This document shows, one piece after another, positions 51,300 to 64,000 of a stretch of DNA of 64,000 nt. This stretch comes from Ceriagrion tenellum. Its lineage: Eukaryota > Arthropoda > Insecta > Odonata > Coenagrionidae. Numbering within the stretch: the stretch's first letter is position 1; each line of letters begins with the position of its first letter. A program made the translations under genes and the position numbers. The stretch spans positions 86,349,696 to 86,413,695 of the forward strand of contig OY720643.1 of the NCBI GenBank assembly GCA_963169105.1, read 5' to 3'. Below the pieces are notes generated by a model. It did no database searches and was not told the origin of the DNA. It saw only the letters and a program-made list of their open reading frames with translations.

Positions 51300-52165
51300 A
51301 GTGCTGTGAATTCGTGCGTGAAAGTCTTTATTGTTTCGGATCAGTTTAATTCGACTCCCTTGTTAAACCCATTTGGTACACTTGTCTTACGCGGACGTAT
51401 AATTCATTTCGCACTCGACTTGACTCGGTCAGAAGGCCTTTTGCCGCTCCACACACACGCTCGCCCGCCGCTCCCGAGGAAGAGGGGTTGATTTCAAAAA
51501 ACCGCCGAGATGACAGCTCCACGAAACGAAAAACGAACACACACACACGCCCCCAGCAATTAGCGAAGGCCGCCATCCTTTTCAGAGAGGCATCATCCCT
51601 GCTCACAGAGCCGGGAGTTCCCTTCAGTGTTCTTGTCAGAAAAATGTAACGAAGAAGGAGGAATGAAAAAAAAAGGGCAGCCCAGAGAAGCGCCCATCTC
51701 TCCCCCACTGGTGCAGTTTGACGTTAAGGAGTCGGTGCGACCACGCTCAAAAGGATCAAAGGAAAGGAACGGATATCAAGATATATAAACGCGATGCTAC
51801 GCCCTGGTGAGAGTCAAGAGGAGAGGATAGAGAGCTTTGCAAAGGAGAGAGAGACGGATACAGAGAGAAGTTGAAACAAAAGGAGGGAGGAAGAGAGGGT
51901 AATCTGGAAAACGCCACTTCAAGGACTCCGTCATTCGTGTACGTTTTCCGCTTTTCGAATAAAAATACCGAGTCTTTTCTCGCGCAAAAAGGGTAAGAAT
52001 GGTGTAGGGGTGGGTCGTGTCATCAAGAGATGGAGGACACACCTGGGGCGTCTCTTACTAGACGCGCTGCTCAGCCGGCTTGCCGCCAACGCAACGCCTT
52101 CGGTTGCAGTCTACTTGCGGTTGCTCCATGTGCGGCGTCGGTAACAGATACGAACGGTAAGTAAA
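51300..52165 (+). promoter_or_regulatory. Candidate promoter / alternative first exon island
   Basis: A CpG-rich stretch inside the AT-rich downstream intron contains a TATA-like element (tatataaac, 51782-51790) and a purine-rich leader. It also has a short ATG-led frame at 52128-52156 (MCGVGNRYE) that runs straight into a strong donor, gtaagtaaac (52157). This could be an alternative first exon or a nested promoter, but no conserved peptide supports it. GC-rich intronic islands occur elsewhere in the window, so this is tentative. Confidence 0.25.
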
Positions 52166-53034
52166 CGCAGAGGATGTCATTTCAGCTCCATACTTTATAT
52201 ATAATGCGATATGCAGTAGGCAGCCCAATACCAAGAATAGCCCAGGCTTAGAAAACGTTCACGGTTATAAGACAACTGCAGTGCTCAAATTTGATCGGAC
52301 AACAATGAATCAATGAATTTATTTCCAGCGATAAAAATGGATTTAATGTATAATATAGGCTTGGAAATTTACTGACTACATTTTCCAGTAATGTGATCAG
52401 TGTACAATAGAAAATTTTAATCATACAAAAATATGGTCATTACAGAAAATAAAAATTGAAAAATTCAAGTGAGTTCGGTTTTTTCTACATAAACGGTTTT
52501 TTCTTAAGCCGCTTCCTGCAGCTTTTTAAAACTTATCATTTTAACTTTTACTATAATTATGACAAACTTTTACAAAAAAAGCTTTGTAAACTATAAATAA
52601 CCACATTGTTACATTTATTACTTAATTTAACCTGAACCTTTATTATAAAATATTACGCAAATTATTTACATCTCTTATTTGAGCTAAACAATTTTTAATT
52701 GCTTTATTTAACGACTTAATGGAGCTACAATTTTTCAACAAAAAAGTTCTTTAATATTGCCTTAATGACATTAGGATTTTTTAAATGTAATTTATCTTTA
52801 CTTCTTCTACTATAAAATAAATTTACAGTTCCACTATTCCCACTTTTAATGAAGAACAACCTTAACAAAACGAATTTTCTAAAGGTTTGTTTAGTGTAGA
52901 AAAACAAAAGGATTTTATAGAATCAACAAACTACGAAGTCGTTCGTGTGGATCATGGAACTCTATGTATCGGTAGCATGTAAAATTGGAAAATGTGGCAA
53001 ATACTGACTAGGAACCTTCGAAACCAAGTGCTGG

Positions 53035-53352
53035 AGGACGATGCTGAAGATAAATGGGTCGGACAGAATAAGAAATGAAGGATTTTATAGAGGTATAGAA
53101 GAGGAAACGACCATATGGGACACTATTTTGAATTGAAGAACCAGTTGGATTGGAAAAACACTGAGATAAACTGAGTTTTTGAAGTATATAATTGAAGGTA
53201 AAATAGAGGGATAAGTCTCCAGAGAAAGATTCACGAATAAGTTCATGGACCAAATAAAGAGGAAAGTACATATCAAAAGCTAGCAGGAAGTAAGGGAACC
53301 AGGATTGGTTAGGAAAGGGTGGAGAGCAAGAGTCAACCGATCTAAGAATTAA
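53035..53352 (+). pseudogene. LINE (RTE/craniofacial-type) C-terminal ORF relic
   Basis: A single frame with four internal stops but no frameshift reads TMLKINGSDRIRNEGFYRGI, then EEETTIWDTILN*RTSWIGK, TLR*TEFLKYIIEGKIEG* and FMDQIKRKVH. It ends GWRARVNRSKN*. This is the C-terminal region of a family of animal non-LTR retrotransposons (KxSWTDRVRNEEVL...RxxWIGHxLRHNxLLxxIIEGKIEG). Stops arose mostly by single substitutions, for example TGA at the expected Arg and TAA at His/Arg, so the copy is moderately old. It differs from the LINE types at 7.1 and 39.5 kb. Confidence 0.85.
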
Positions 53353-56300
53353 ACGGCCGGTGACGACGGCAGGCAACGTATACGTTCGAGCGTAAAAAAA
53401 GTCCAAATAAAGGCCGACACTGAATGTAGGCCGATCAAATGAAATTTGCGGCGGCTGCTACAATAGCAAAATTTTCGCGCTCTGATTAGTATCTCCCTCT
53501 AAAGATCACAGTTCACACATAGGAAAACTGCAGCACCATCGGAAATATTGCTAGGGAAGTTTTGCCCTAGATTTTCACACAGAAAGGAACATTTTGCAAT
53601 AAGAGACTCTGTAAATAGGTTTGTGAAAACGCAAGCGACATGGTTATGCCTCAAAGAAAGTTCACCATGCATTGGCGGTCAATGGCAAACTTGCCACCAA
53701 TATAACTTCGTATTGTGGTTATGATAAAAATTATTAGAAAACATATTATTTAATGGTTTGCAAATTTATAAGGGCTATGAAATTTAACAAAAAATATATC
53801 AATTTTATAAACCAACTGACCAAAGATGCAGCATTAATTGCCTGATCTACCTTTATTTAGCAATATTGAAACAGCCTACTCCATTATGTTCAATAAAAAT
53901 GCAGTAAAAGGCGTGATAATTTAAAAAATAATGGTATTTTAAGGCAATAAAACAAAATTGCAAATTTTATCAACTATAATCATGGTTTACTTACCATTTA
54001 ATAAGAGCCAATGAGAGCGGGCAGTGCCATTGTTGAAGAAAACGACAGAACCGATATAGTTTATTTTGGGGTTACTTTTTTCGCCAAGCGTGTAACTGGA
54101 AAAATCCATGGTCTTTCATTTTCGTGCCAGATAAAACGTAAGTTGACAAAATCAAATACTTCGTTACTCATAAACCCCCTGTTTAATTTCATAAAGCATA
54201 TGTCTACCTTCTAAAAGATTGTACCGAAGCTTAGATATTAATTCCTATTTCGTACTCTTTGATAACGGTCACCAGTTAATATCGATATAACTTACACAAA
54301 ACTCGCTACATTAAATCGATGCCAATGACATGTTTATGACTATTAGTTTTTGTACCCATCGGCAACGGTCACCAGTTAACATTGAAATTTCCTTCACAAA
54401 ACTGACATTAATTTAATACTTTCCAATGACATTTTCACAAATGAGCATTTTTCCCATATTTTAGTTGCATTTTTAATTTTTTGATAAATAGTTTGGAGCA
54501 ATTGTATATAATTTACGTTCGAAAATTTATTTCCTTGGCTAAGTTCGGTAAATTTGGTATTATTCGGTCGTATTCCTACAGAATAATTTATTTTATAATT
54601 TCATATATTTGGGATGGGTGAGTGCTATTGGCCCCGTATAACCAAAAAAGTAAAAATTAAATACTTAATAATAGTCCAAGGCTGCAGATATATATCATCT
54701 TTTTCTCAACGCCGCGCATACTGAGGTGGCGTACTTGAATTGGAACTCAGCCAGAAGAAGTCCCCGGGGAAAACTGGTGTTATCTGTATGCATTTTCACC
54801 TTTTACAACCCTGCTTCCATCACTTTTCCGCTTTTCCTTTGGAGATGCTCCCTGCTTAGTAAAGGGGCTCCTACATCGCCGAGGCGAGAGCTAGCTACGG
54901 CCAAAGAAAGAGTGGCTCTTTTGAAAAGGAGGCGGCCAAGGGTGAAGTCTCTCTCTGTACGCATATATGCGGGAAAGTGAAAAATATGCGAAAGTTATTC
55001 TTGAATATGCGAAAATCTTTCCCCTCTCTTTTCGCCGCCTCCAGACCTCTTCAACACATCCCGACCCGCATTGTGTCTTTTGCGCACCAGCTCCCATGCC
55101 ATGACGAAAGACGTACTATATTTTTCCCCTTTCGAGAATTTCCTGTATTTTTTCCTCATGTGGCCCGTCTCTCATCTCAGTCGTATTTTACATGAAATAT
55201 AGTTGTGATTCATGAGATGTATCAGACTTAGCCTTGATATTATTTTTTTTATATAAGGAAATACACAGGAAAAGAGGGAAATCCTTGCAAATCCACTGAG
55301 ATCGATTTCTTTCAAATCCGGCGATATGAATAACAATTTATTCAGATTCCCACCGATGGAAAAAATAGCCTCGATTGAAATTTGTTTTGTGACTTAGGGT
55401 GAAATTTTATGTAGCGGAAATTGATTCATAACCACCAAGGATAACCCTTGACTGAACAGAATTAAAGTGTGAATGGCATTGCGTATGAAAAATTGTTTTA
55501 GAGAATAATATATCTCTTATTTCTTTAGAGATGACATTATTTTATGCCTCAGAATGTCAACATTGCAGCATTTCATTTGAGACTTCCGTATATTATAGAA
55601 TAACCTTCTATGTAAACATCCTTGTATGCTTTCCTATGTTTACCTTATAATGTCCTAGCTACAACAACTTTCTTTAAAGCATATCTGAGGGGAATGATGA
55701 GACCGAAATTTTAGTTCCTGTGTAAACGCTCTAATTCATTTTCTTGCTGGGCGAAGAGCAATACTAGACTTGATTTTTGCTAAGTATGCCGCTTATATTG
55801 GCAAAATTCCGCGTTATTACCGCGTATACATTCTATGCTAATGTAAGTGGAATCATACAAGAGATATGTAATTTAAAATCTTATAGAGACGATGAAAAAT
55901 ACCATAAATAATTACCGCAGCAACCGTTCTACTTGTTCAATTTTCACTCAACATAAATTTTGTATTTCTAAATGTAGATCTTTCTAATAATAATGGTAGT
56001 AGTCGTGGAAACTTATTTGAGCTAATACTCTGCTTACATTTAAGCTAATAATAAATTTTCCGTACTTTTCGCAATTTTAGGAAATTCTCTTATTTGGCGT
56101 AACACCATCATGATAAGGAAGTTCATTAATGGACTTTCCAGGCTTCACCTGCTAGAAACTTCTTCAGAATATGGAATCTTGGATTGTTACATGCCTCGAA
56201 CCCATCTAGCTTAATAGCTCGTGAGGCATCCAATTATTTTCCTTTGAATTCAGTAGCCCCGTAAAAGTAATATCTTTTGCAGAAAGGCAGCCACTGAAGT

Positions 56301-59300
56301 TCTTTTGGAAGCCTCTGCCGTGAATGAAGCCAAGCAATCATTGAATTATTCATTTGTAAGGTCAATAGAGCCCAAATTACTGGGTGCGAAAATCGCGTCC
56401 AAGTTACTGATCTCATCGTTTAAGTTTTTGATGTCTGAGTTTTGTAGAATAACACTTGGTTCCTTTCCTTACTAACTTATCATTCTCAGGCTTTAGATGT
56501 AGAAAGATCCGCTGAATACATCCTCAATATCTTAAATGGCTACCATTTGTGTCACTCCACTAATATTATACTGTAAAAAGCTGATTCAAGTATTCTTTGG
56601 AGGCCCAGAATTATTATTTCGTTTGGTGAGATCGCCATCGTACATAAACGTCTTCATCCACGTACTGCATGATGACCATAAAAGTTTGCGTGCTGGGCTT
56701 TAAACTGAAGGTCCTTTCAGAAAAACAGGATATTACACACCTGAAATCTGAAAGAAGACTCTCTTTTAACTAGGTGAATGAACTTTTATTTACAATGAAA
56801 ATTAATTTTGTCTCTTTGTGATCATATTTATATCTACCAGAAAGACTACAACCACACCATTAGGTTCAGTTGCCGTTCAATAATGATATTTCATGGACAT
56901 CTCAGTACGTCCATCGTTCTTCTTAGATAAAATAGAAGGACGTACCATTACGTCCATAGGACTCAAAGTGTTATGCAGAAATGCCCATAAACCCATGAGG
57001 AACGCTCACTTATCCCATAATCATTAGTCCATAAGTTAGCTATTGCTGAAAAAGATAATTATCGAATAATGGATCAAGGAGCCACGTATATGATCATTGG
57101 ATTTTTTTTCATAGATTCAGTGTCTCCAAATGCGTCCGGTTAACAGAGGAATTTTCTTAATTATTTTCTTTTATTCTCTGTAATTGTTCAGTGTCGGTAA
57201 AATGAAACTCACCTAGTTTATCTGTGTGCCGGTGATATATTTATTTACCAGCCCTCGTCTAGCGTAAAGCGTTCGAGGTAGTTGCGGTTAAATATTTGAA
57301 AACGAATTATTCTTTGTGAACGTAATCTCAATTATGCTGAGAGATAGCTGACATTTTCATCCTGATTAGCACCGTGTGCTTCTGTTATTATTGATACTCT
57401 TTGACCCTATGCGTCAGCATGCTATCCATTAGCAGAGCCCAAGAAGAAGAAGAAACCATTGCATCACATACTGTTTTGAATAATATGTATGCATGCATGC
57501 ACAATGGTAGTGTAGAATCTTCTCACTTAACATTTTCCCTCAGTGTCTATCATTGTATCACATAAAATGATTAGGAAGTAGGACCAACTTAGTTTTCAAA
57601 AAATCAAGTGTTGGATCACAAATCAAAATCCTCTCTTTTGATGTTAATTTCTAAGACGACAGCTTTAGTCAGGTTGAGATGAAAATAATTTGCAATGGCA
57701 AGTATGCGCACAGAATATGTACTATTCTGTATCAGTTTGGTACGATTGTTGTTTAGTGTTTGATATCCTGATCGATGGCCCATATTCGAATCCAAGCACT
57801 TTCAAAGAATTTCAGTGATACCTTTTGGGTTGTTATGTGGAGAGAAATTTAGAGTTCGGGTAATATTTTTTGTTAATTAAAGTTGTGAGCCACTTCCTTG
57901 GTTTAGTTAATTTAGATAATTTTTTCATTATTTTTTGCCATTTCATCACATAAACAAGCCATAGAGCCTCCCTGTAAAACCGTGAGAAATAACACATATC
58001 TTTCACCTTATAAAAATTTGAGTTACCAACGCCAGAGGTCGCCAAAATAGCAAGCCAGGCACATACCAGAAACTAAAATTAATCCCATGCTGCCAAAATG
58101 TATTGATTGTTAAAGAAAAAAATCAGTTCTTTGTCGTTGAACAGCCAAAGAACACCGTAAATTAATCCGAAATATGAAATCCTGCGTTGGAGTGTTATGG
58201 TATCCAGTTTTGGATGCTTGGACTACAATCACCAAACTAACCCATTCTGCTTTATTTCGAGAACTGTATTCACGCTGGAGATGATCTGAGTGGAAACTCA
58301 AACCTCCTATCAGTGATACTTCCTGTGGTAGTGTTATTTTAGCTCCATTTTGAATGGCACTATAATTTCCACGATACATTTTACTGCTTTCTTCACTGAA
58401 GACAATCAGCATTTCCTTCCAAATGATAAGAGAGACGGAAGTGTGTTCCGCTATCATATATGTGGGTGTTAAAATTTACTACCGTTTTATTTTAACCACC
58501 ATAGGGGTGGAATATATTTACTTAGCCATGCCAGAAAAGCGTTCCTACAATATTCCCCATGCCCACAGCCGTTGAAATAGACAACAGCTTTTGTGACAAG
58601 TTTGTGCTCGCATCCGTTAATAGTAAATAGTAGACTTTTTCGCTCAGCAGGAAAAATATGTAACGCAAAACGCAACAGACTTTATCCTGACAGAGTCAAG
58701 ATGCTTTGCTTTCTGAGCAAAAATTTAAAATCTGTACGGACTTACTAAATTTGTAAGACGGTGATAATGATAAGATATTCTCAATAAAAGTTTGCTGCTC
58801 AAGCGGAGATTTTTATTTTCAATTTGAGCACGATGAGAGTTAATATTCTTATGTCGTTGTAATACCTAAGAGGTTAAACCACTCTTTCCAGGTATGTTCT
58901 GTTCTGAAATTGAGCAATTATTTTTAATTTACTTTGAGATATTGTTAATGCTTGTGTAATGTAATTCTTTCTCAGAGCAATAACATCTTAAGTGGCTGTT
59001 TTGTTAACTAGGATTAAGTGATATTTTCCTAGGAATCAATGGCATTCGAATCGATAGAATCGGTATCGGTCGAATTAGAATCAATATGCCAGAATCGGGA
59101 TTGGAATACTTAAAATTTTGGAATCGACCCATCAGTGGTTAATTCCTTCATTAACTAGCATAGAAAGAGTTCCAGCGCCTTCACACTATATCACTTAAAT
59201 GAAAACTCACTAGCAGTGCTACGAAAAAAATCACTAGGAAATATCATGCACAATAACAAAAAATGAATCATAAAGAACGAAATAAATAGTAACGATAAGG

Positions 59301-61374
59301 CCGAAGTTGACACAGGAACGAATAATTTAAATGAAATAATACGAACAAGGAGAAAAAATGTGAGGAATTTATATCAACTGGAGACTCCATTTTTTCGTAT
59401 CGATAAAAGTCGCAAATGTTACTGCCTACTTGCTTTATTTACTTCTACACGTTTCAAATACTAGTTGTCATTTTCTGGCACATACGGTAAATGAGTATGA
59501 AATATATTGCGAGGTCGTCATTCCCAAAGATATTAACGACCTATCCTAATAGCACAAATTATCAATAGTCGCCGATCGCCTATCCAAAAAACACAATGAA
59601 AGGCTTAGAAGTCACATAATTGAAGTAAACGATACAAAATAGACTTAAGGGAAGTTAAAATATGTTCATCCTCTGTTCTCGAGGGATGAAAAATCACACT
59701 GATAGCGTGCGGAAATCAAATCCTTCTCGTTAAACATTCAATCGTAAAGTAATCTCGCAGTTTTAAATTTAGGTCTAATTGGTCGGAGAATCTACCTGTT
59801 CAATCGTCTCCTCGTTAGTTAAAGATGAGATCCTTATTGCTTTCGTATCCTCGATTAAAAGAATTGAGATGGAATGAAAAAAAATTCAGTCTTCTTTTTC
59901 TTAATTAATCACGAAAGACTTTTCAGACCGGCCATGGTGCTCGCGGCGTCTCCGGATCTTTGCCAGCAGAGTAACGACAGAATAAGGGGAGATAAAGCGT
60001 CTAGGAGTTTGTGATTCTCATTGGGCTACCGCAAGCGTTAAGCAAAGGGATTCATGGGTCCAATGTGAGGAGGGAGAGGAGTAAAAAAGATCAGGCGTTT
60101 TGCCTTTATCTCAAACCACCCCCTCCGCAAAGATGCCCTTCCGTCCAGGAGAAAAGGCGAAGTAACCGGCTTTAAACAAGAAGACGATTGGAACGCCAAA
60201 GGTAGCGATGAAAGCCGCTTTTTGGAAGAACGTCTGGCCACATCCGGGAGATTCGAATTCCATGCTTCAATTTTTTTTTTAAATCCATCTTATTTCTCCC
60301 TCGTAAGACTTCCCGGAAGGGAGGATAACGAGAAGAGCATAGCCCTCTCCCTCCCAACCCCCCCTTAGGGACGGAACTCTTGTGGATTAGGTTTTTTCTC
60401 AATGTAACGGAGTAGATGGAATCTCCCGGCCGCATCGACGCTTTACCGAGGCGACGCTTTTGTTTTGTTCATCTGAGTGGGATCGCGGCGGGAGAAGGAA
60501 ATAAGGAAAGCGTTGCGGGTCTGAGGGAAGCTGGATTGTTATTGGATTTGTCGCAGGAAAACGATTTTTTTTCTCTTGGGTATTAAGTCGCTTTGTGAAT
60601 AAGGAAATGGTGGTGAAGCGTGCAAGTCAACGGATACTGTTGGTTAGGTGCATATTTCGCTCCGCAAAGAAGTAATCCCTATGGAGTGGTTGCATCTTCA
60701 TCTCCATACTTCTATGTGACACTAAAGCAAGCAATAGTATGTGGCAAGGGGTCGTATAGTAATGATGCGAGGGTAAATGTCTTAGGCATTAGAAAATTAA
60801 ATTACAAAAATTAAGATGTGTATTAACAGATGATATAAATCCGAAAGATTCTTACAAAATTGAGTGGAATTAATGCATGATGAAGAATTAAAACGTACAT
60901 TTTAAAAAAATTAACCTCGGATCTGGTATTTAATATGAATACATCATCATCAGGTCGACCAGATAATGGTATATAATCACTAAACCCCGGATTGGAAGTC
61001 ATTTTTTTTGTAGGAATTTGCAAGTTTTATTAATTCATATAACAGATAAGTTTACTTGCTTTTTTCGTCGTACTCATGAATCCTGCATGCAAATGTGTTG
61101 TACCCGAATCTTTAACTCTGCTGAGTGTATTTGAGGCGATTTAAACCGTGCTAATACGAGAATAATAATTAGAATAATTTGGCACATAAAAACGCTTATT
61201 TCATCGAAAATATGAAACACAACATTCACTACACTCGATGCTGGATAGCTTCCATCCTTCAGCCGGCAGGGGATTAAAGAATAAAAAAGGTAGGTAACTT
61301 CAGCCTAAACTGGCCAACTTTTAAATCCGTAATCGCGCAATTATCACTGTCAGATGACTATGTATGATGACGGG

Positions 61375-61422
61375 GAGGCGGAGGCCCAATTGTGAGGTCC
61401 TTTTGACCTCACAATCCGCCTC
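61375..61422. repeat. GC-rich hairpin
   Basis: Inner stem ttgtgaggtc/gacctcacaa with a 5-nt loop, and outer stem gaggcgga/tccgcctc, separated by a small one-sided bulge (ggccc region). Strong contrast with flanking AT-rich DNA. No recognised family. Confidence 0.7.
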
Positions 61423-61896
61423 ATTGGTGTCAGCCTCGAAGGGGCTGTGATTTTGCTAACCTTCCCTTCCCATCCTTTCCTCCCACCTCTTCCTTGCCCC
61501 CGGGTATAAGCGAAAGCTTGCAGACCGGGGCGGAAGTTGTAATCCTGCGGCGAGAGCCGAAATTCCTGTCAGATGGCTACCGTTTATACCTCTCAAAAGT
61601 TAGGGTAAACTGCTTCCTATCGCTTTTACTGCTAGTGAGTTATGGAATCAATTCAAAAATCTCACAATTTGAACAGGTCTCGATCCAAAATATTTCCGAT
61701 TTACATCTCTGTTTATTAACTCTCGTTATGTTTAAAAATTTGATTTTTAAACTTATTTTTTATTTAAATGAACTTTCCCAAATATGAGACCTGTCTCAAT
61801 CTTATTTTCTCTTCCTTGTGAAATATATTCCAGTATTTCATCAAAATAGTTGGAGCCTTTTTCAATAAAAAAATTAATAACATACATTCAGAAATA

Positions 61897-62037
61897 GCAC
61901 GTTTAATTGTAGAAGATAGGATGAGGCTAAAAATTGCTGGCCTCGTAGCTCAGAAAGTAAAGAAAACAATGAGGGGAACTAGACCTGGATGGAAAAACCA
62001 TTCAAGAGAAGACCTTAGTGAAGATGCAAACATTTGA
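61897..62037 (+). pseudogene. Possible LINE-derived frame
   Basis: A 46-codon frame reads ARLIVEDRMRLKIAGLVAQK then VKKTMRGTRPGWKNHSREDL before a TGA. The RPxWK...L pattern resembles the spacer upstream of the reverse-transcriptase domain in some LINEs, but the match is short and from memory of a pattern only. It could be chance. Confidence 0.25.
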
Positions 62038-64000
62038 GGAAGGCTATTGAAATACTTATGGCATGGAACAAATATGGTTCGCTAAAGAAGGTGTGGAAGA
62101 TTAGAATAATTAGATGAGAACACTAGATTATAAAAGGTACCATCTTGGGTACCGTACTATGAGTAAGGAATAACAGGGGTCTGTATACGCGGCCTTGTGG
62201 AATGATACATGTCACCCTATTCATGTCTGAAAGCGTCATATCGATTCATCTACTTATTTTCGATCAGTTAGAAAGTCACGCATCCAATTCACTACCTTCG
62301 TGCGTTGAGTCTAAAGCGCTAACAACTTTCCACAGTACCTCCCACAGGAAAGCACTCAACATGGGAACAATAAATCATTGGCCATCTTTACTAGGAACAC
62401 TTGATACTGATTGCTATTCCTAACTCGGAATGCATGGCTATGCGTTCTCCTGTGGGACTTGGTACGAAAGCGTCGAAAGATAAGGGATTAAACCATTTTT
62501 CCATTGTTTTGCCTTTTCCACGATGCGTTTCTTACATTATCTCAGTCGTTTTCCCACTAGGGACTTGAAGTTCCGTTGATGTTTTTTTTTATTTTTCATT
62601 TGCAGTGTATTTCTTCATTCCTATCATCTTTGAATCCAGTTCGTGGCAATTCAGCGTGCTCTTTTTCTGTCAATTGAGGATTTGTGACTATTTTGATCGA
62701 TATTGAAATTGTCATCTTTATAATTGGAATTTCCTTTTGATACATTTTTCGAATTATCTCCTACTTTACAGCCTGTGACCATTGAATAATTATTTTTAAT
62801 TATTCAATGAGCATGTATACTCTAATCAATTTTAGTGATGCATAAATAAAAAACTCATTATGTTGATGCATCAAAATTCAAAACAATTATTGATGAATAA
62901 GGTAGCTGCATTTTGTCTTCCGAATACAAATTTTCCTTTATTGTTTTAAATTCTTAGCTTACGACCAAATATACCGTCTGATGAGTTTTCAGTTAATAAG
63001 AATGAGAGTTAAGAGAGCAAAATAACTTTTAAAATATTAGATTTTTAAGGAACCTTGTCATATTGTACGTGTGTTTTGCCTTCCTCTTTACAATAATTAT
63101 AATTTTCGTAATTTTAAAATACTGCAGCTACTGCTGATGTGCAGGAACTGTTAAATTTAGGTCAATAATTTGATTTTTCGCAGTAAATATGGGATTAATT
63201 TACCAGATATTCCGCATTAAAAAAAAATAGTAACATTTCTAGTCATTGCAAGAAATTGTTATACATTTCGAACATATCATCTGCCTAGCAATGTTTTAAT
63301 GGATGAGGAGTGACTGAATTTATTCGAAGAAATGCAAATTATAATAGATATGGTTATCTGTTTATTACCTATTAATATCCATTCAATTATTTTTACTTTA
63401 GAAAAAGAAGCTAGCTCCCGACTTCTCCCTATGAGGCTAAAATATTTTCGTGTTATCTTTATCTCTCCTTGAGGTTATTTATAGTCATATACATTTTACT
63501 CCGCAATAGATGGTAGGAGCATCATGTAGTCGTGCCCTCTCACATATCGGTTACTGGAAAAGATGGATGTCACAGAGGGATTTCTTTCAAATTGTACTTT
63601 ATGAATGACTTTAGCTTAATTATTAATTAAACATGTAAAAGTTGTCGCAACGCGAAATGTTTCAAGCCCAGGGTGTGGGAGTGAAAGCTAAAATTTAGGC
63701 CTGGAAAGGGGCCCCCAAAACTAAAATAAGAGAAGAAAATGAAGAAAAAAGCAGACATGCAAAAATGAATTAAACCAAAACTTTTCCCCCCCAAGTTTGT
63801 CTCGCAGTTCATTAATCTTGGCTGGCAATCGGGGCGTGGTTTTCTGCCGTCTTTGCCTCGAGGGAAAACGGATGGGACTTCAGAGTCAGGCAGTGGAGGA
63901 ATGTGAGAGCAGAGAATGGGAGAAAGGTTCCATTCTTGCGATCAACACTTCGTCGGCGGAAATTTATACGGGAGCATGCATTCGGGTCTCTTCCAGTGAT

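Larger units (their letters stand above)
49267..64000 (+). other. Downstream intron of the Ig gene, open at the window edge
   Basis: The intron starts with gtgagtttg in phase 1. I looked for the family's next exon, which should begin with a split Gly codon and an NCT-type fibronectin-III start, and did not find it, so it is probably beyond 64000. The stretch holds a degenerate repeat directly after the exon, two TTAA MITEs at 50.4-51.2 kb, a GC-rich island at 51.3-52.2 kb and a LINE C-terminus at 53.0-53.35 kb. GC-richer patches occur at 54.7-55.2 and 60.0-60.5 kb, and a hairpin at 61.4 kb. The rest is AT-rich with nothing I can name. Confidence 0.7.

Noticed and set aside
51346..51708. 120-codon minus-strand frame in the GC island
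   Set aside because: Arg/Ser/Phe-rich with no family resemblance. Long chance frames are expected in GC-rich sequence.
53008..53406. 132-codon minus-strand open frame
   Set aside because: It is the complement of the LINE C-terminal relic on the + strand, whose protein pattern is recognisable. The minus-strand product resembles nothing.
1..64000. CRISPR arrays, operons, bacterial promoters or functional tRNA/rRNA genes
   Set aside because: None seen. The sequence is intronic animal DNA, and the tRNA-like segments lack a complete cloverleaf and belong to repeats.

Overview
This is an AT-rich (roughly 60-65% A+T by eye) metazoan window. It shows no operons, no dense coding and only short open frames, but it has canonical GT-AG splice sites, many degenerate transposable elements and microsatellites. 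The protein family of the one real gene and the kinds of repeats (mariner, piggyBac-like, non-LTR retrotransposon and tRNA-derived SINE remnants) point to an insect or other arthropod with large introns. The species cannot be named from the sequence alone.

The only host gene I can support lies on the + strand. It is an internal piece of a Sidestep-like (Side family) immunoglobulin-superfamily cell-surface protein. Three exons are visible at 13663-13793, 34748-34907 and 48964-49266. Their splice phases agree exactly (phase 1 in / 0 out, 0 in / 1 out, 1 in / 1 out) and give 198 codons in one frame. The first two exons form one Ig domain, split by a 20,954-bp intron. After a 14,056-bp intron the third exon encodes a complete second Ig domain, whose C-terminal HIIAAG is where this family moves on to its fibronectin-III/membrane part. 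No upstream or downstream exon could be recognised, so 1-13662 and 49267-64000 are probably flanking intron.

The rest is intronic DNA holding layers of old repeats. 4.0-6.1 kb: a cluster of direct repeats, interrupted by a near-perfect fold-back element with a 12-bp target-site duplication, next to a copy of a TTAA-targeting MITE. 7.1-7.7 kb: minus-strand non-LTR retrotransposon tail. 16.1-16.6 kb: fold-back structures. 19.1-21.2 kb: two inverted copies of a ~315-bp repeat. 25.1-30.3 kb: a second TTAA MITE, fold-backs and a composite direct repeat. 31.05-31.95 kb: a piggyBac-like non-autonomous element carrying a fold-back with a tRNA-like core. 32.1-34.0 kb: Tigger-like short elements. 38.7-40.1 kb: a ~400-bp tandem repeat followed by reverse-transcriptase remains. 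47.6 kb: a tRNA-derived SINE. 48.5-48.8 kb: a mariner transposase relic about 180 bp from the third exon. 50.4-51.2 kb: two adjacent TTAA MITEs. 53.0-53.35 kb: the C-terminal end of a second type of LINE, preserved in one frame. GC-richer islands occur near 3.1, 6.4-7.2, 17.0-17.5, 27.2-27.6, 30.4-31.0, 37.0-37.9, 51.3-52.2 and 60.0-60.5 kb; the 51.3-52.2 kb island is the best candidate for a promoter or alternative first exon.

I found no complete novel multi-gene system. The most distinctive material is the set of fold-back/hairpin elements and the unnamed TTAA MITE family with at least four copies in 64 kb.
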